From the NCBI GenBank assembly GCA_965644315.1, contig CBFFRQ010000077.1, positions 62,001 to 126,000 of the forward strand: 64,000 bases of DNA, written 5' to 3'. The DNA is from Caecitellus pseudoparvulus (lineage: Eukaryota > Bigyra: Bicosoecida). The position numbers and the translations under genes are program-made. Below the pieces are notes generated by a model. The model saw only the letters and a list, made by a program, of their open reading frames with translations. It did no database searches and was not told the DNA's origin. The number at the start of each line of letters is the position of its first letter. Position 1 is the stretch's first letter. Positions 17,154 through 29,100 of the stretch are shown in pieces.

Positions 17154-19813
17154 ATGGATGACGACTTTGTGAGGACTGTGGGCAGTGATGACGAGGATGT
17201 CGTGCGTGTGCATGCCAGTGCAAGTTGCCCTGCCCCTGTTCACTTCTCGACTGGCGTGTTCGACTGCAGGAACTGGTGTCCAGCTCGGACTCGGAGGAGA
17301 GCGAGGCGGGCTCAGGGTCCGAGGCAGGCGGCGCACATGAAGGCCCTGCATTTGACGACCTTGGGGATGAAGAGGAGGAGGAGGAGGCTGGTGCCCAGCG
17401 TGCTGCCAGGAGGGCTGAGCGAGCGGCAGCCGCCGCCGCCGCCGCCGCTGCCACTGCCAAGGGCAGTGAGTGGAGCTTCGCAGCGTCAGGCGTGTCGGGT
17501 GTGCGGGCGCCCAGTGCCATGATGACGAGTGTGGCGTCCAAGATCGCCGCGCTGCGGGCGGCGAAACGCAGCGCGGGAGGCGGAGCTGGTGAGGAGTCAG
17601 AGGGGGATGAGGCCGCGGCAGCCCCCCCCGCACCCCCCTCCCGCAAGCGCAGTGGGGACAACATCACCGTCAAGCGCACTGCCGCTGCGGCCAAGGCCGC
17701 TGTGAGCGTGACGTTCCCTGAGCTGCGCCTGTCGCGTCCGCTGCTGAGGGCGGTGGGGGACATGGGGTACACTACCCCCACCCCCATCCAAGCACGCACC
17801 ATTCCGCTGGCACTGGCCGGCAAGGACATCGCAGGCAGCGCCGTGACGGGCTCTGGCAAGACTGCTGCCTTCCTGCTGCCGTCCCTGGAGCGCCTCATGT
17901 TCCGGGACAAGTCGTCTCCTGCGACGCGCGTGCTGGTCATGGCGCCGACCCGCGAGCTGGCGACGCAGTGCCACCAGGTCGCCACGCGACTGTGCAAGCA
18001 CACCGACATCTCCTGCTGCCTGGTGGTGGGCGGGCTCAGCGTCAAGGTGCAGGAGGCGGAGCTGCGCGCGCGACCTGACGTCGTCATCGCGACCCCAGGT
18101 CGCATGTTGGACCACCTCCGCAACTCCCAGTCCGTGCACTTGGAGGCTGTGGACATCGCCGTGCTGGACGAAGCCGACCGGCTGCTGGAGATGGGCTTTG
18201 CTGAAGAGGTGCAGCAGGTGTTGTCCTTCACGCCAGCCTCTCGCCAAACGCTGCTGTTCTCCGCCACCATGACGGAAGCGGTGCTGTCCCTGGCACGGGC
18301 GACACTGAAGAAGCCTGTCGCTGTCAGTGCCGACCCGCTGTTCGACATGGCGCGCAACCTGCGGCAGGAATTCGTCCGCATCCGCCCCTCACGGGAGGGC
18401 GACCGGGAGGCCATCCTGCTGGCGCTCATCAAGCGCAGCTTCCCGCGACGTGTCATCGTGTTCACATCGCGCAAGCGAGAAGCCCACCGCATGCTGCTGC
18501 TGCTGGCACTGGCAGGTGTCAACGCGACAGAGCTGCACGGGAACTTGAGTCAGAAGGCGCGCCTGGACGCGTTGGAGGATTTCCGCACCGGCGCAGCTGA
18601 CGTGCTGGTGGCCACAGACCTGGCGGCTCGAGGGCTGGATGTGCAGGGCACGGACACCGTGATCAATTTTCGCATGCCCAGTCAGCTGACGTCATATGTG
18701 CACCGTGTGGGGCGCACAGCCCGTGCTGGGCGGTCGGGCTGCGCCGTCACGCTGGTGAGCGAAGAGAAACGCACGATGATGAAGGAGATCATGAAACGCG
18801 CGAGCCAGAATGTCATGTCCCGCAGCGTGCCCGCGGAGGTGGTGGAGGCGTACAAGAAGAAGATCCAAGGCATGGAGGGCGACGTGGCGGCCATTCTGGA
18901 GGCAGAGCGTGAAGAGCGGCACATGCGGCTGGCAGAGGTGGAGCTGCAACGGGCCTCCAACCTCGTCACGCACGTGGATGAAATCGCCGCCCGCCCCAAA
19001 CGCACCTGGTGGACAGACGCCAAAGGCAAGGCTGAGTTGAAAGCTGCTGTGGACGCGGCACGCGCCAGCGGCACGCTGCACGGACAGGCGGCGGCGGCAG
19101 CGGGAGAGGGTGACGGCGCCGCTGACGGCGTGACCGTGGCGGACATCAAGCCCGTGTCAGCCAAGGAGCGCAAGCGGCTGCGCAACGAGGAAGTGCGTGC
19201 GGCGCAGAAGGCGGCGAAGGAGGCCGCTGCGAAGAAGACGCACCGGCTGACTCGCAAGAAACGCCGTCGGCAGGAGGCGCGTGAAGAGATCCAGCGCGCC
19301 ACCAAGGTCGCGCGCGGCGGGGGGGACGCCGTCACTGCTGCGTTGACGGGGTCGGATGACGTGGCCAAGGCTGCGAAGCTGGCGCGGTCCGTGGGGCGAG
19401 TGGACGCCAGCGTGCGGGCCGCAAAGCTGGCCAGCCGCAGTCTGTCCGCCAACATGGGCATGAGCGAGGGGCAAGCCAAGCACTTCCTGAAGAACCAGGC
19501 CCGCGCAGAGGCGCAGCGCAACAGGCGCAAGAAGCTGGAAGCTGCACAGGCCGCCACAGCCGAGGCGCAAGCACACGCCGCCATGGCCAGTGTGGAGAAG
19601 GCCCGTGGCAATGTGAAGAGTGCCCCATCTCGCTCAGCCTTGGGCGGCGGCCAGTGGGAGCGCAGGGACAAGCTGGCCACACGCAGGGGTGCAGTTTACC
19701 GTGGCCCCGAGCCAGACGACATCAAGGGCGGGCCGGGCGAGAACATGCTGCGCAAGGGCGGCAAGATCGGCCACTCCAAGTTCAAGAGCAAGGCGCGGTA
19801 CAAACGCAGGTGA
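17154..19813 (+). CDS. DDX27: DEAD-box RNA helicase of the DRS1/DDX27 family
   Basis: Exon 1 (17154-17201, MDDDFVRTVGSDDEDV) joins exon 2 (17270-19813) over a 68-nt GTGCGT...CTGCAG intron, giving about 863 residues. An acidic Ser-rich N-terminus precedes the helicase core: Q-motif region FPELRLSRPLLRAVGDMGY, Walker A GSAVTGSGKT (about residue 205), DEAD in VLDEADRLLEMGF, SAT in LLFSATMTEAV, and HRVGRTARAGR. The Drs1-specific block after the core is present (MEGDVAAILEAEREERHM, then RPKRTWW), which separates it from other DEAD-box families. The tail is long and Lys/Arg/Ala-rich, typical of nucleolar factors. Drs1/DDX27 acts in 27S pre-rRNA processing and 60S assembly. It is divergent from SPF45 with 259 bp between the starts. 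Confidence 0.92.
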
Positions 19814-20113
19814 AACGCAGCAACAATGCAGTCCACCACCGCGCACGGAGCTCCAAGGCAGGCGCTCATGCGCTCTCTTCCTGCCCTGCGAGCTGTGGCA
19901 GAAGGGGGCTGGAGACTGCGAGGGGGAGATGCTGCGTGATACGTGGCGCTCCGTGGACACCGCTTGGCAGGGCCGCAGTTCCGAGCGTGGGACACACTAG
20001 AGACCCACAAACGACACTTTGCTCTGCATCGCTTGCGTGAAACTCCATCCACGCGCTGCGTGGCCTCTACCAGCGCACCTCAGCAGCAACAAGCCAGCCT
20101 TCCGAGCAGCAAC
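19814..20113. other. intergenic region with nothing recognised
   Basis: This is the spacer between the DDX27 stop and the start of the LRR-SAM gene. It should hold the 3' UTR of one and the promoter of the other. No RNA gene or repeat was seen. Confidence 0.4.
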
Positions 20114-21403
20114 ATGATGCGGCTGGCGCTGGTCCTGGCAGCAGGCTTTGTTGTGCAACAAGCGGCTGCCACGACGTGCAGAGCAACTGATGCCCGCCCT
20201 TTGTATGAAAGCCTCCGTCAGAATGCCTGCCATCAGCTGGAACTGGAGCACAGGTACGCCTTGCGCCGTGTTTCGGTGTTTGGAGCGAGACCAATTACCG
20301 CACCTTCGCCGACCTGCACGTGTCCTTGTCCTTCTTGCACAGCGCGCGGACAGGGGATGTGGCGGCGTTGGCTGACGTGTTCCCCACTGCCACCAACCTA
20401 GTGGACATCGAGGTGGAGGGGGTGCCCTTGTCCGGTGCAGGTGCGGAAAAGTTCGAAGGCGTGTTTCCCCGTGGCATGCGCAGCTACGGGATGACGCCAC
20501 ACCGTGTCCTGCACAGACTGCGAGGCGCTCGCCGGCGCACTTGCACTGCCCCGCCTGGATGACGTTGAAGCACCACGGGCTGGAGTGGACGATGCATGTG
20601 CAGGTGTGTTCGGGGCAGTGCTGGCCAGCAACCCGCCACTGCGTGAGCTGCAGCTGGCAGGCAACAGCATCACAGCTGACGGGTTGGGGGCTTTGCTGCT
20701 GGGCCTGGAGACGAACACCCACCTGCGGAAACTGGGGCTTAACGGCAACGCGCTTGACGATGCGGCCGCTGATCGGCTCGTGGAGTTTCTGCAGCACGCT
20801 CAAGGCAGCGGCCTGCACAGCATCGCGTTGAAAGGCAACGCGCTGTCGCACACTGCAGTGCAGACCATTGAGAATGCCGCACGGGCTGCAGGCGGCAGGA
20901 TTCGCTTTGACCTGCGGCACCAGCGCCCGGACACTGTGCGCTCTGTGCGCAACGCAGCGCCAGGGACGGCACCGGCACGCCATCCCGCTGCAGCGCCACG
21001 TGCCGGCCGCAGCGCCCCCGAACGGAGGATGCAACAAAGCCGGTCTGAATCAGCGTCAACAGGGCGGGTGGAACTGTTTGCAGGACCTGATGCCAGCGTG
21101 GGGCTGCGTGAGGCAGTGCGGGGTGTGGACGCTGGCGTTTTGCCGCGCGGCAACCCCCTCACGCAGTGGGACGAGACTGCCACAGCCGAGTGGGTGGCCC
21201 TGTTAAACGCAAAGTTCGGCAAGTACCGCAAGCTGCTGGTAGATGGCGCGGTGGACTTTGCGCTGCTGGTGGATTTGGAGGACGCTGCGTTGGCGGAAGT
21301 TGGCATTGCGTCAGCAACCCACCGCCACCGCATCTTGCGCGAGGCACGGCAGCTGCTGGGGGAACTGCGCAAGCAGCTGCCTGTGAGCCACACAGAGCTG
21401 TGA
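20114..21403 (+). CDS. leucine-rich repeat protein with C-terminal SAM domain and a signal-like N-terminus
   Basis: Three exons (20114-20253, 20343-20440, 20517-21403) join over GTACGC...TGCACAG (89 nt) and GTGCGG...TGCACAG (76 nt) introns with matching phases, giving 374 residues. The N-terminus MMRLALVLAAGFVVQQAAATT resembles a signal peptide. The centre holds ribonuclease-inhibitor-type LRRs (LRELQLAGNSITADGLGALL, then HLRKLGLNGNALDDAAADRL). A Ser/Arg/Pro linker follows. The C-terminus (about 295-365) is a SAM domain: WDETATAEWVALLNAKFGKY, then DLEDAALAEVGIASATHRHR. SAM domains usually act as cytosolic oligomerisation or binding modules, so the secretion-like leader is odd. The partner and pathway are unknown. 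The first exon is the least certain part of the model. Confidence 0.78.
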
Positions 21404-21555
21404 GGCGTGCCATGCTCACACTGCGTGTGCCGGCGGTGCACGTGCACAGTGCGGGTCACCGTACAATTCACAAGCTGCGTCGACTGCGGTTCCCTCGACA
21501 GAGGGAGCTTCCCAGGTGCTGCCGCCACGTTCCTGGCGTGACCCGCGCCGCCAGC

Positions 21556-24500
21556 ATGCAGCAGAGCCTGGGCCCCGCCTTTGTCGCGGGCTTGGCTGTC
21601 CGGGAGCGTGTTGGCGCTGGCAGTAATGGCGCAGTGGTGCGGGTGCAGCCACCGCCCGACCCTGCCGCAGCTGCAGCGGCGAGCGCCAATGCAGCCGGGG
21701 AGGAGGACCGGCGCGAGCAGCGCCTGGCGTCCACCGCCACTCTGTCTACACAGCCCTTTGCACTGAAGGTGGTGTCTCATTTCTGGAGCGAGGAGGCGCT
21801 GCAGAGCCTGGACGTGGAGCGGAAGTCTCTCACAGTCAGTGCCGCGGCGACGAGGGCGCTTCGGGCGGCACCACACGCCGCCGCTGTGCCTGTCACGCAG
21901 AGGTTGCCGCCGCACCCCAACATCATCCGATGCTACGGCGTGGACAAGGTCCTCATCCCGCCCTCCATTGTCGAGGCGCTGCCGGATGACATGGCTTCCG
22001 TGGTGAGTTTGGCGCAGCCAACGGAAGGGTGGCAGGTTGCGCCACTGTGGGCCGGAATGGCGGCCGTGTTTGCCCAAGCCGCTCCAGGCTCCTGTCTGTT
22101 CAGGGGTGGTTAGCTCGTGTGTTGTTCTTATTCGCTGGGCTGGCTGCGGTGGAGGCTGCGCCGGCGCGCCGGCGCTCGAAGTGCAGGCTGCGGAACTTGA
22201 ACCCACGCTGCACCCTTCCCGCGCAGGCACAAAGCGGGACGTACTCCACCCAGTTCTTTGCATTCCAGTACCACCCCACATCGTTAGATCAGTACCGCAA
22301 GTTGTTCCCCTGCCCCATGCCGTACCACATTCTCTTCAGGGCGGCCGTGGACATGCTCCTGGTGCGCAGCGGCAGCACTTGCACGAGCCGGGCGCTGAGA
22401 CGTGCACCCTGCGCCACGCCCCCCGCCCCCGCACAGGCTGCCGAGCACATGGCCCAGCACGGCATCGTGCACGGGGACTTGAAGGAGGACAACATCCTCG
22501 TCTCATTCGACGGCCGCTGTGTCATCGGCGACTTTGGGCTCAGCATGGCAGCGCCCAGCGTGCCAGCACCCCCTCCTGGCCAGTCGCCCCCCCGGCAACC
22601 CCACAGCCTGGCACACACAGGGCCCATGCTCATACCCGCCTTTTCGCCCCCGTCACCGCCCTGGGCGGCGCTGGCTCAGCAGTTGCGGGGCAGCAGGCGC
22701 CCCCCCCCTCCGCCGTCCTCCCGCCCCCCCCCCGCCACACACCCCGCCAAAACAGGCAGCCTGCAGGAGACTGCGCTGCAGGCGTCGTACATAGAGACGT
22801 ACAGCATGTCCCTGCACCGGGCCGTCATGCCGCCAGAGGTGCTTAACGCATACGACTTCGCCGACGGCCTGTTCGTGATGTTCAAAGACCGACCCCCCCC
22901 CTCGGGCCTGCCGGGGGGGGGGTACATCGGCACCGGCGCCCCCACCCCCACCACCTCCCACACGGACGTCGTCCTGGACTTCACACGGCAGGCCTCCTGG
23001 TCCATTGGCATGATGCTGTACGAGCTGGGCGCCGGCCACAGCGCGCTGCCGTCTTACCCCCGCCCAACGTGCCTGGTTCGCCCCTTCACACAGTGCACGC
23101 TGGAGGCGGGGGAGGGGCATGTGGAGGGGGGTGCGGGGGGGGAGGACGCCTCGTCACCCGACCCCCCCTCCACGTACCCCGTCCCCGGCGTCGGCTTCGC
23201 GTGGCACCGCATCCCCCTCCTGGACCGCGCCAGCTACCCCCCCCCCTTCATCGCCCTCCTCCGGCACCTGCTGCACCCAGACCCCAACCAGCGCATGGCG
23301 GTGGGCGAGGCGCTGCAGCACCTGCTCACCAGCCCCGAACTGCACCCCACCCTGCGGCACTTCCCCCTCGCCTTCCACAGCTCCGCCCATCGCGTGGCCA
23401 CGCTGACCAGTGTCTTTGACCGACAGGGGGCCAGCCGCCGTGAGCCCCTGCCGCCCATCAGCACGGTGCCCTGTCCCAGCCTCGTCACGCCGCCTCGCTT
23501 CGTCGTGGTGCGTTTCACGAACTGGCTGGGCCAGGTGCAGTGCGTGACGGGGTCCCTGGAAACCTCCCTGGGCGCCCTGCTGTTCAAACTACACAAGGAC
23601 TTCGTGCTGCCGACAGAGGGGGCCCAGGCTGCCCCTGGTTGCCTGGCCCTGGGGGGGTCCGTGTTGCATGCCGTGTCAGTGCCGTGGAAGGCTGGGCAGC
23701 GTGAGTTCGGTGACACAGAGGAGGCAGGTACGGTGCTGGGTGGCAGTGCGGCGGATGCGGAGGACATGACCCCCGTGCAGGGGGCGGCACCCCCGGGGCA
23801 GAACATCGTGGAGGGCTTCTCGTGGGAGCCGTCGACGTGGAGCACCCTGCGCGACGTGTGGCTGGTCGCAGCTGCCGACGGCGTGCCCAAGGCGGCCACC
23901 AGCACACGTGGCGTGGGGGGACGTGCCAAGGCGAACTTGGAGATGGACTTCGAAGCCACACCTGCCATGACCTACATGCGTGTGCCTGGTGTGACTACGG
24001 CTGTGCCCGTTGTGGACGTGACGGTGTGTCTGGGCGCAGAGGACATAGTGCAGGGCTCCCTCAGCACCCTGCTGCAGCGCCTCGCCGCCGTGGGGGAGGT
24101 GTTGGATGGCGCCGCCACCCTGCGTGAAAAGGCGCTGGTGATCGGCAACCCCTATGACGACAAGGTGGCGGGGCTGCTGCCGCCGACGCCGTGTGACATC
24201 ACGGCGCCGCTGAATCTAGCCTGGGGCCTGGCGTCGGAGGAGGAGGAGGAGGAGGGGTGGGGGCAGGCGGTGCAGGGCATCCAGCCCACGCTGTGCGCGT
24301 TCTTGCTGGAGAGACTGCAGTGGGTGGCGGCCCAGGCGGTTCGCAGCTCAGTGGAGGCACTGCCGTACACGACTGTGTGCGGCGCCGCCACCACCATCGC
24401 CCACACCTTCTCCCACCACGCAGACATCCTCACCAGCACCATGGGCGTCATCCGCTGCGTCTCCTGCACTCGCAGCCTGGACACGGCCGTGGAGCTGGTT

Positions 24501-25856
24501 CGGGATTACTCCTGCCTGGACTGGGCCATGCACGGGCTGCGGGAAGAGTCACTGCACTCTCGCCCCTCAGCAGTGGAAGACGCCCTCATGGCCATCGCCA
24601 ACCTGCTGCGTTTCCCCGAGATCCAGCAGGGGCACTTCGACCTGTCCATCGCCCCTGCCGACATCGCAGAGGTGGCGGTGTTTGCGCTGTACGCGTTCGA
24701 CTTCGAGGAGGCGGAGACGGAAGCTGTGCTCATCGCCGCCTGCTCAGCCTTCAAGCACCTGTCCCACTCTGTGTTTGACGAGGAGACGGCCAGCGCAGTG
24801 GCGGCCCACGGCACGGTCAGCATGCTCGTCGCCATGCTGCACCCCATGCGCCGGCGGCAGGATGAAATTGAGGAGTTGCTGACCGCCCTCAGCAACCTGC
24901 TGGTGTTCGAGGGGGTGCGGGACAACCACACAGAGTACAAAGTCGCTGCCAGTGCCGTGCTGCAGATCATGAACCGGCCGCAGTACGCGAGCGACGCGGG
25001 CGTGCAGACGCTCTGCATCAACGTCATGCGGAATTTGGCGTGTGTCGCGTCAGGCGAAGGCACCTCCTCCCTCACCGATGCCTCTGGCATGGTGACCTCC
25101 CCAGCCTACTACATCACGCAACTGGGCGCGGCAGTGGCCGTGGAAGGCGCCATGGAGCGCCTGCCCCAAGCTGAGCATGTGCAGGAAAACGGCCGGTGCT
25201 GCCTGTACAACCTCCTGCTCATCGCCACAAACGACATGGGCTTGCTCAAGTCCCAGGCACGCGAGGTACTGTCCCGGGCCACAGCTGCAGAAGCCAGGGC
25301 AGAGGCAGCTGAGGCAGAGCTAGCCCAGCTCAAGGCGGCGATGGAGGCTGAGCGCAGCGCTTCGGCCGTTTCTCATGGAAACGCAGCAGGCACCACACCC
25401 CGGCGCACCAGCCGCCGCTGGTCAGGCGCCTCAGCGGGCACGGGTGGCTCCGAGGGCCACCGCATTGGGCGCCTGCCGCCAGTGTCTGCCCGCATTGCCA
25501 AGTACCAAGCCGCCGCCAAGGCCCGGCAAGCTGCTGCGGCGGCAGGCGAGGGCGAGTGTGGTGACTCGGTGGCGGCGGCATCAGAAGGCGGCGAGTGGCG
25601 GCCGCCCTCCCCCCGTGGCTCAGAGGTGTTCGTGACTCCTGACTCGCTGGGCTCTGACTCAGAGGCCTCCGTGGGCCAGTCCACCAACCAGCCGTTGCCA
25701 GTGGCCTCCCCCCCACGCTCGCCGATGTCCACGACGCCCAGCCTCGCACCCGGCAGGGTGGTGGGGGGCACGCCGGGGGGCGGCTCAGGCACGCCCAAGG
25801 CGGCACGCCATAGCCGAGTCCTGCTGGCGGTGGGCAGCTCCCCCGTGCCGGGCTGA
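21556..25856 (+). CDS. PINK1-like protein kinase fused to an armadillo-like repeat region
   Basis: Exons 21556-22002, 22227-22361 and 22437-25856 (introns 224 and 75 nt, both phase 0) give 1333 residues. The kinase N-lobe has a Gly loop GAGSNGAVV (20-28) and Lys71 in PFALKVV. The blocks LPPHPNIIRCYG, TQFFAFQYHPTSLDQY, the catalytic loop IVHGDLKEDNILV (about 204-216), DFG (226-228) and MPPEV (about 325) follow the order and spacing of PINK1. HRD reads HGD. A Pro-rich insert separates DFG from PPE. Residues about 620-1010 look like armadillo/HEAT helices, for example EELLTALSNLLVFEGVRDN. A coiled coil and a Ser/Pro tail end the protein. PINK1 acts in mitochondrial quality control, but here the assignment rests on kinase-domain resemblance only. 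No clear mitochondrial leader was seen. Confidence 0.72.
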
Positions 25857-26146
25857 CACGACACGTGGCGTGTCCTGGCGCCAATGCACTGCACTCACAT
25901 TGCGTTACTCCTTCTGAATGGAGGTTTACGGCGAGAATCCATTGAGTGTTTGTGGTGGCAAGCTTTAGGCTGCGGGGAAGTTTGCGGAGTCTGCTCTGGG
26001 TGCGGAGAGTGCACTGCTGTGTGCCGTTGACGCAGACTGCGCCGCAGAACAATACCCGACCATGACGAGGCGAGAAGTGACAAGTGTGACAGTCTGCCAC
26101 GTCGCTACCGTCGCGGCATGCCGGAGGAAGTCCTTGCTCTGGCGCC

Positions 26147-29100
26147 ATGGCTGTCGACAAAGCGCCGCCACTCATCAGTGTCGCTGCTGTGCTCAGCGTG
26201 CCAGCCACCGGCGAACCGCGCGTGGTGTGGCAGCTGGTGTCCCCGGGCGTGAACCCTGCACCTGCAGTGGAGCCATGGGGATTGTTCCTCGTTGGACAGC
26301 AGGAGTCCCTCCTGCAATTCAGCACGACGAGCGAGAACCGGGAGGTCACGAACGTTACCGCAGCTTCGCTGAAACGCCAGCCTAACGCAAGTGTCACAAG
26401 TGGCCCTGCAAACGAAGCCCTCTGGTTCCTCGTCGCCCATGAACAGTGCGTTTGTACCTTCTTGAACTAAATCCCCTGCCCCCTTCGTTTCACACTCACT
26501 GCACTCATGATTGGTTCGCTTTCCCGCCCCGACACAGGCCCCTCTTGCTGTCGTGGAGGCGGTGGGTGTGTGGCGCACTCACCGGTGCACACCGGGCCGC
26601 AGCGGGCGCAGCCCCCGGCGAGTCCCCTGCTCTGTTCATGCGACAGCTGCAAGGCACGGTGTTGAACATGCTGCACGACGTGCCAGCGCCAGTGCGGGGC
26701 CTGGCGCAGGTTCGGGCGTGTGTTGGGGACGAAATGGTGCCCTTCGAGTTGCCACCCGCCAACGGCAACCCGAGCCCAGTGGACACGACATCCCTGCGCC
26801 TGCTCTTCACCTGCCTGCCCATTGACGACATCCTGGCCCTGTGGGGGGCGGTACTGGGCGAGAGCAAGGTGGTGCTGCACAGCGCCCATGGTGCCTTGTT
26901 GACTCCCGTCGCTGCTGCGTTGAACGCACTCCTGGCGCCGCTGACGTGGCAGCACACCTGCATTCCCCTGCTTCCACCTGCCATGGATCTGGCCACGCTG
27001 CTGGAGGCGCCCTGTCCCTTCGTCGTGGGCGTGAACAGCCACCAGCTGGCCAGCGCTGGCGTGGGCGTCACTGCCAAGGCACGGCCGGCCTGGCGCCCAG
27101 GAGGGGAGGGTAAGGGGGGGGCATCCACCCCTGGCAGGCGCCGGGCGGGGACACCCGCCGCCCCGGCCACCGTGCCCAGTCTCAGCGCAACAGGCTTGCC
27201 CCCTGACGTGTGGCTTGTGGACCTGACGCTGGGGGGGGTAGTACCCCCCCTCGAGCCAGACGCACCCCCCCTCCCACCCGCCCTCGCCGACCAAATGCTG
27301 TGCCGCCTGCACGACCTCGCGGCACACCTGTTCGCGCCACCTGCTGCGTTGCAACTCATGCACGACGTGGACGGCGCAGTGACTCAGGCAGTGGGCCCAC
27401 TGGGCCCCCACCTGGCGCAACTGCTCATGTCTCCCCAAGGGCAAGCTGATGTTGAGGGCAGTGAAGCGGGGACGCCCCCCCCTGCACCCCCCTCGACTGT
27501 GCAGCCCCCCTCCACTCCGCACCACAGCCAGCCGGGCAGCTTGGGCAGCACCTTCAACAGCACTGGCAAATTCCGCCGTGGCAAGACGTTGCAAGTGTTC
27601 TTGGAGGCCATGGTGACTCTCGTCGGCGACTACGACGACCACCTGGTGCCAGTTGGCGGGGAGGATGACATGGACATGCAGTTTGACTTCGAGGCGGCGG
27701 TGGAGGCGCGGGGAGACGTCGCGCCGTATTACGGACACCTGGTGGGCACCCAGGCCTTCCTGCAGTTTCTGGAACCCCGCATCACGCCCTGCCCTCACGT
27801 GTGCGCCGAGGTGCTGTGGTTTGACGCGGCAGTGGATGCGGCGGATGGGGCAGCGGACGAGGGGGGCCCCCTTTCCCCCCTGGACCCCCCTCACGTCGCA
27901 GCCGCCAAGGCCTTCCTCTCTGACGCCGCCTTCGCAGTGTCCCGCACTGTCGTGGCGCCTGCCCCACGTGGCCCCACAAGACACGTCTGGCGCGACCCTG
28001 ACGCAGCACGGGCCTCGTCGGCGGCATACCCCCGCCAACCAGTGGCCGACCTGCCGCCCCCCTCAGCCGTTCAGCGCCTGTTGCGCACAGCCCAGGACCG
28101 CCTCCTCGCAGGCGACCGCCGCGCCAGTGCCGTACACCGCCGGACATCGGGGCGTGTGCCAGCCGATGGCGGCGGCGGTGTACGGGAGGCAGCGGAGGAG
28201 GTGGCGACGCGTGCCGCCCACCAACGCAAGGCGGTCGAGCAGGGGGGGGGCGGCTCCTTCATCACACGCATGTGGGCTGCGGTGCGGGGCCGGGGGGGTG
28301 CCGCTGCACAGCACCCCCCCTCCGCCTTTGGCTCCCCTCTGGGCCACCGTGCCGTGAGTGCCGCGACGCCAGCCAGTGCACGGGAGCGGCTGCGGCGCCG
28401 GAACACGCTGAGAACACGGACGCCCGCACGAGGCGCCTCCCCTGCACTTGGCGCTCCGCCGGCAGTGACGCCCAGTGGGTTGAGTGTGGGGGGGGAAGAG
28501 GGGGTGGCGACCCCCCCCTGCACACCCCTCCCACCCCCCCCTGGATTGGACGTCCCTGGCGTGGTGCTGCTGGGGGCAGGGGGTGGCCAAGGCTCCGCCG
28601 CTCTGCCCCTGCCCACGGCCGCCCTGTGTGACAGCATGCTGTGCGCATGCCCCCTCCCACATGCGGACGAGGGGGGGTCCGAGGGGGGGGACACCTCCTT
28701 CGCAGGGGCCCAGGCAGACATCGCCTCCCCCACAGTGGGCGTGGCCCGCAGCCGCCCCGCCAAACACCCCACCTGGCCCCTGCCGCCCCGCAAAGCCCCT
28801 CAGCTAGGCAGCGCAGCGGCCGCCACTGCCCAGCTGTGCGGTCTGTGTGGGGGGTTGCAGGTGCTGTGGGGGGGGGTGGCGCGCCTGCCCAATCTGCGGG
28901 GCGCGGCAGGGGGGGGTGCGCTGCCCCCCCACATCCCCCTCAACGCAGCAGGCGGCGCCCCCCTGGCCCTGGTGCAGTCCGTCGCACTGCACCACACATC
29001 TGCCCTGGGGGAGTTGCTGCACGAGGGGGCGGTGTTCGCACCCCCCCCTCACACCCCTGCCGCCCTCGCCCTGCGCACTGAGCCATGTGGGCCCCCCCCT

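Noticed and set aside
16900-18522. 540-codon minus-strand ORF across the DDX27 gene
   Set aside because: It is the antisense of a conserved DEAD-box helicase. Long antisense frames are expected at this GC content.
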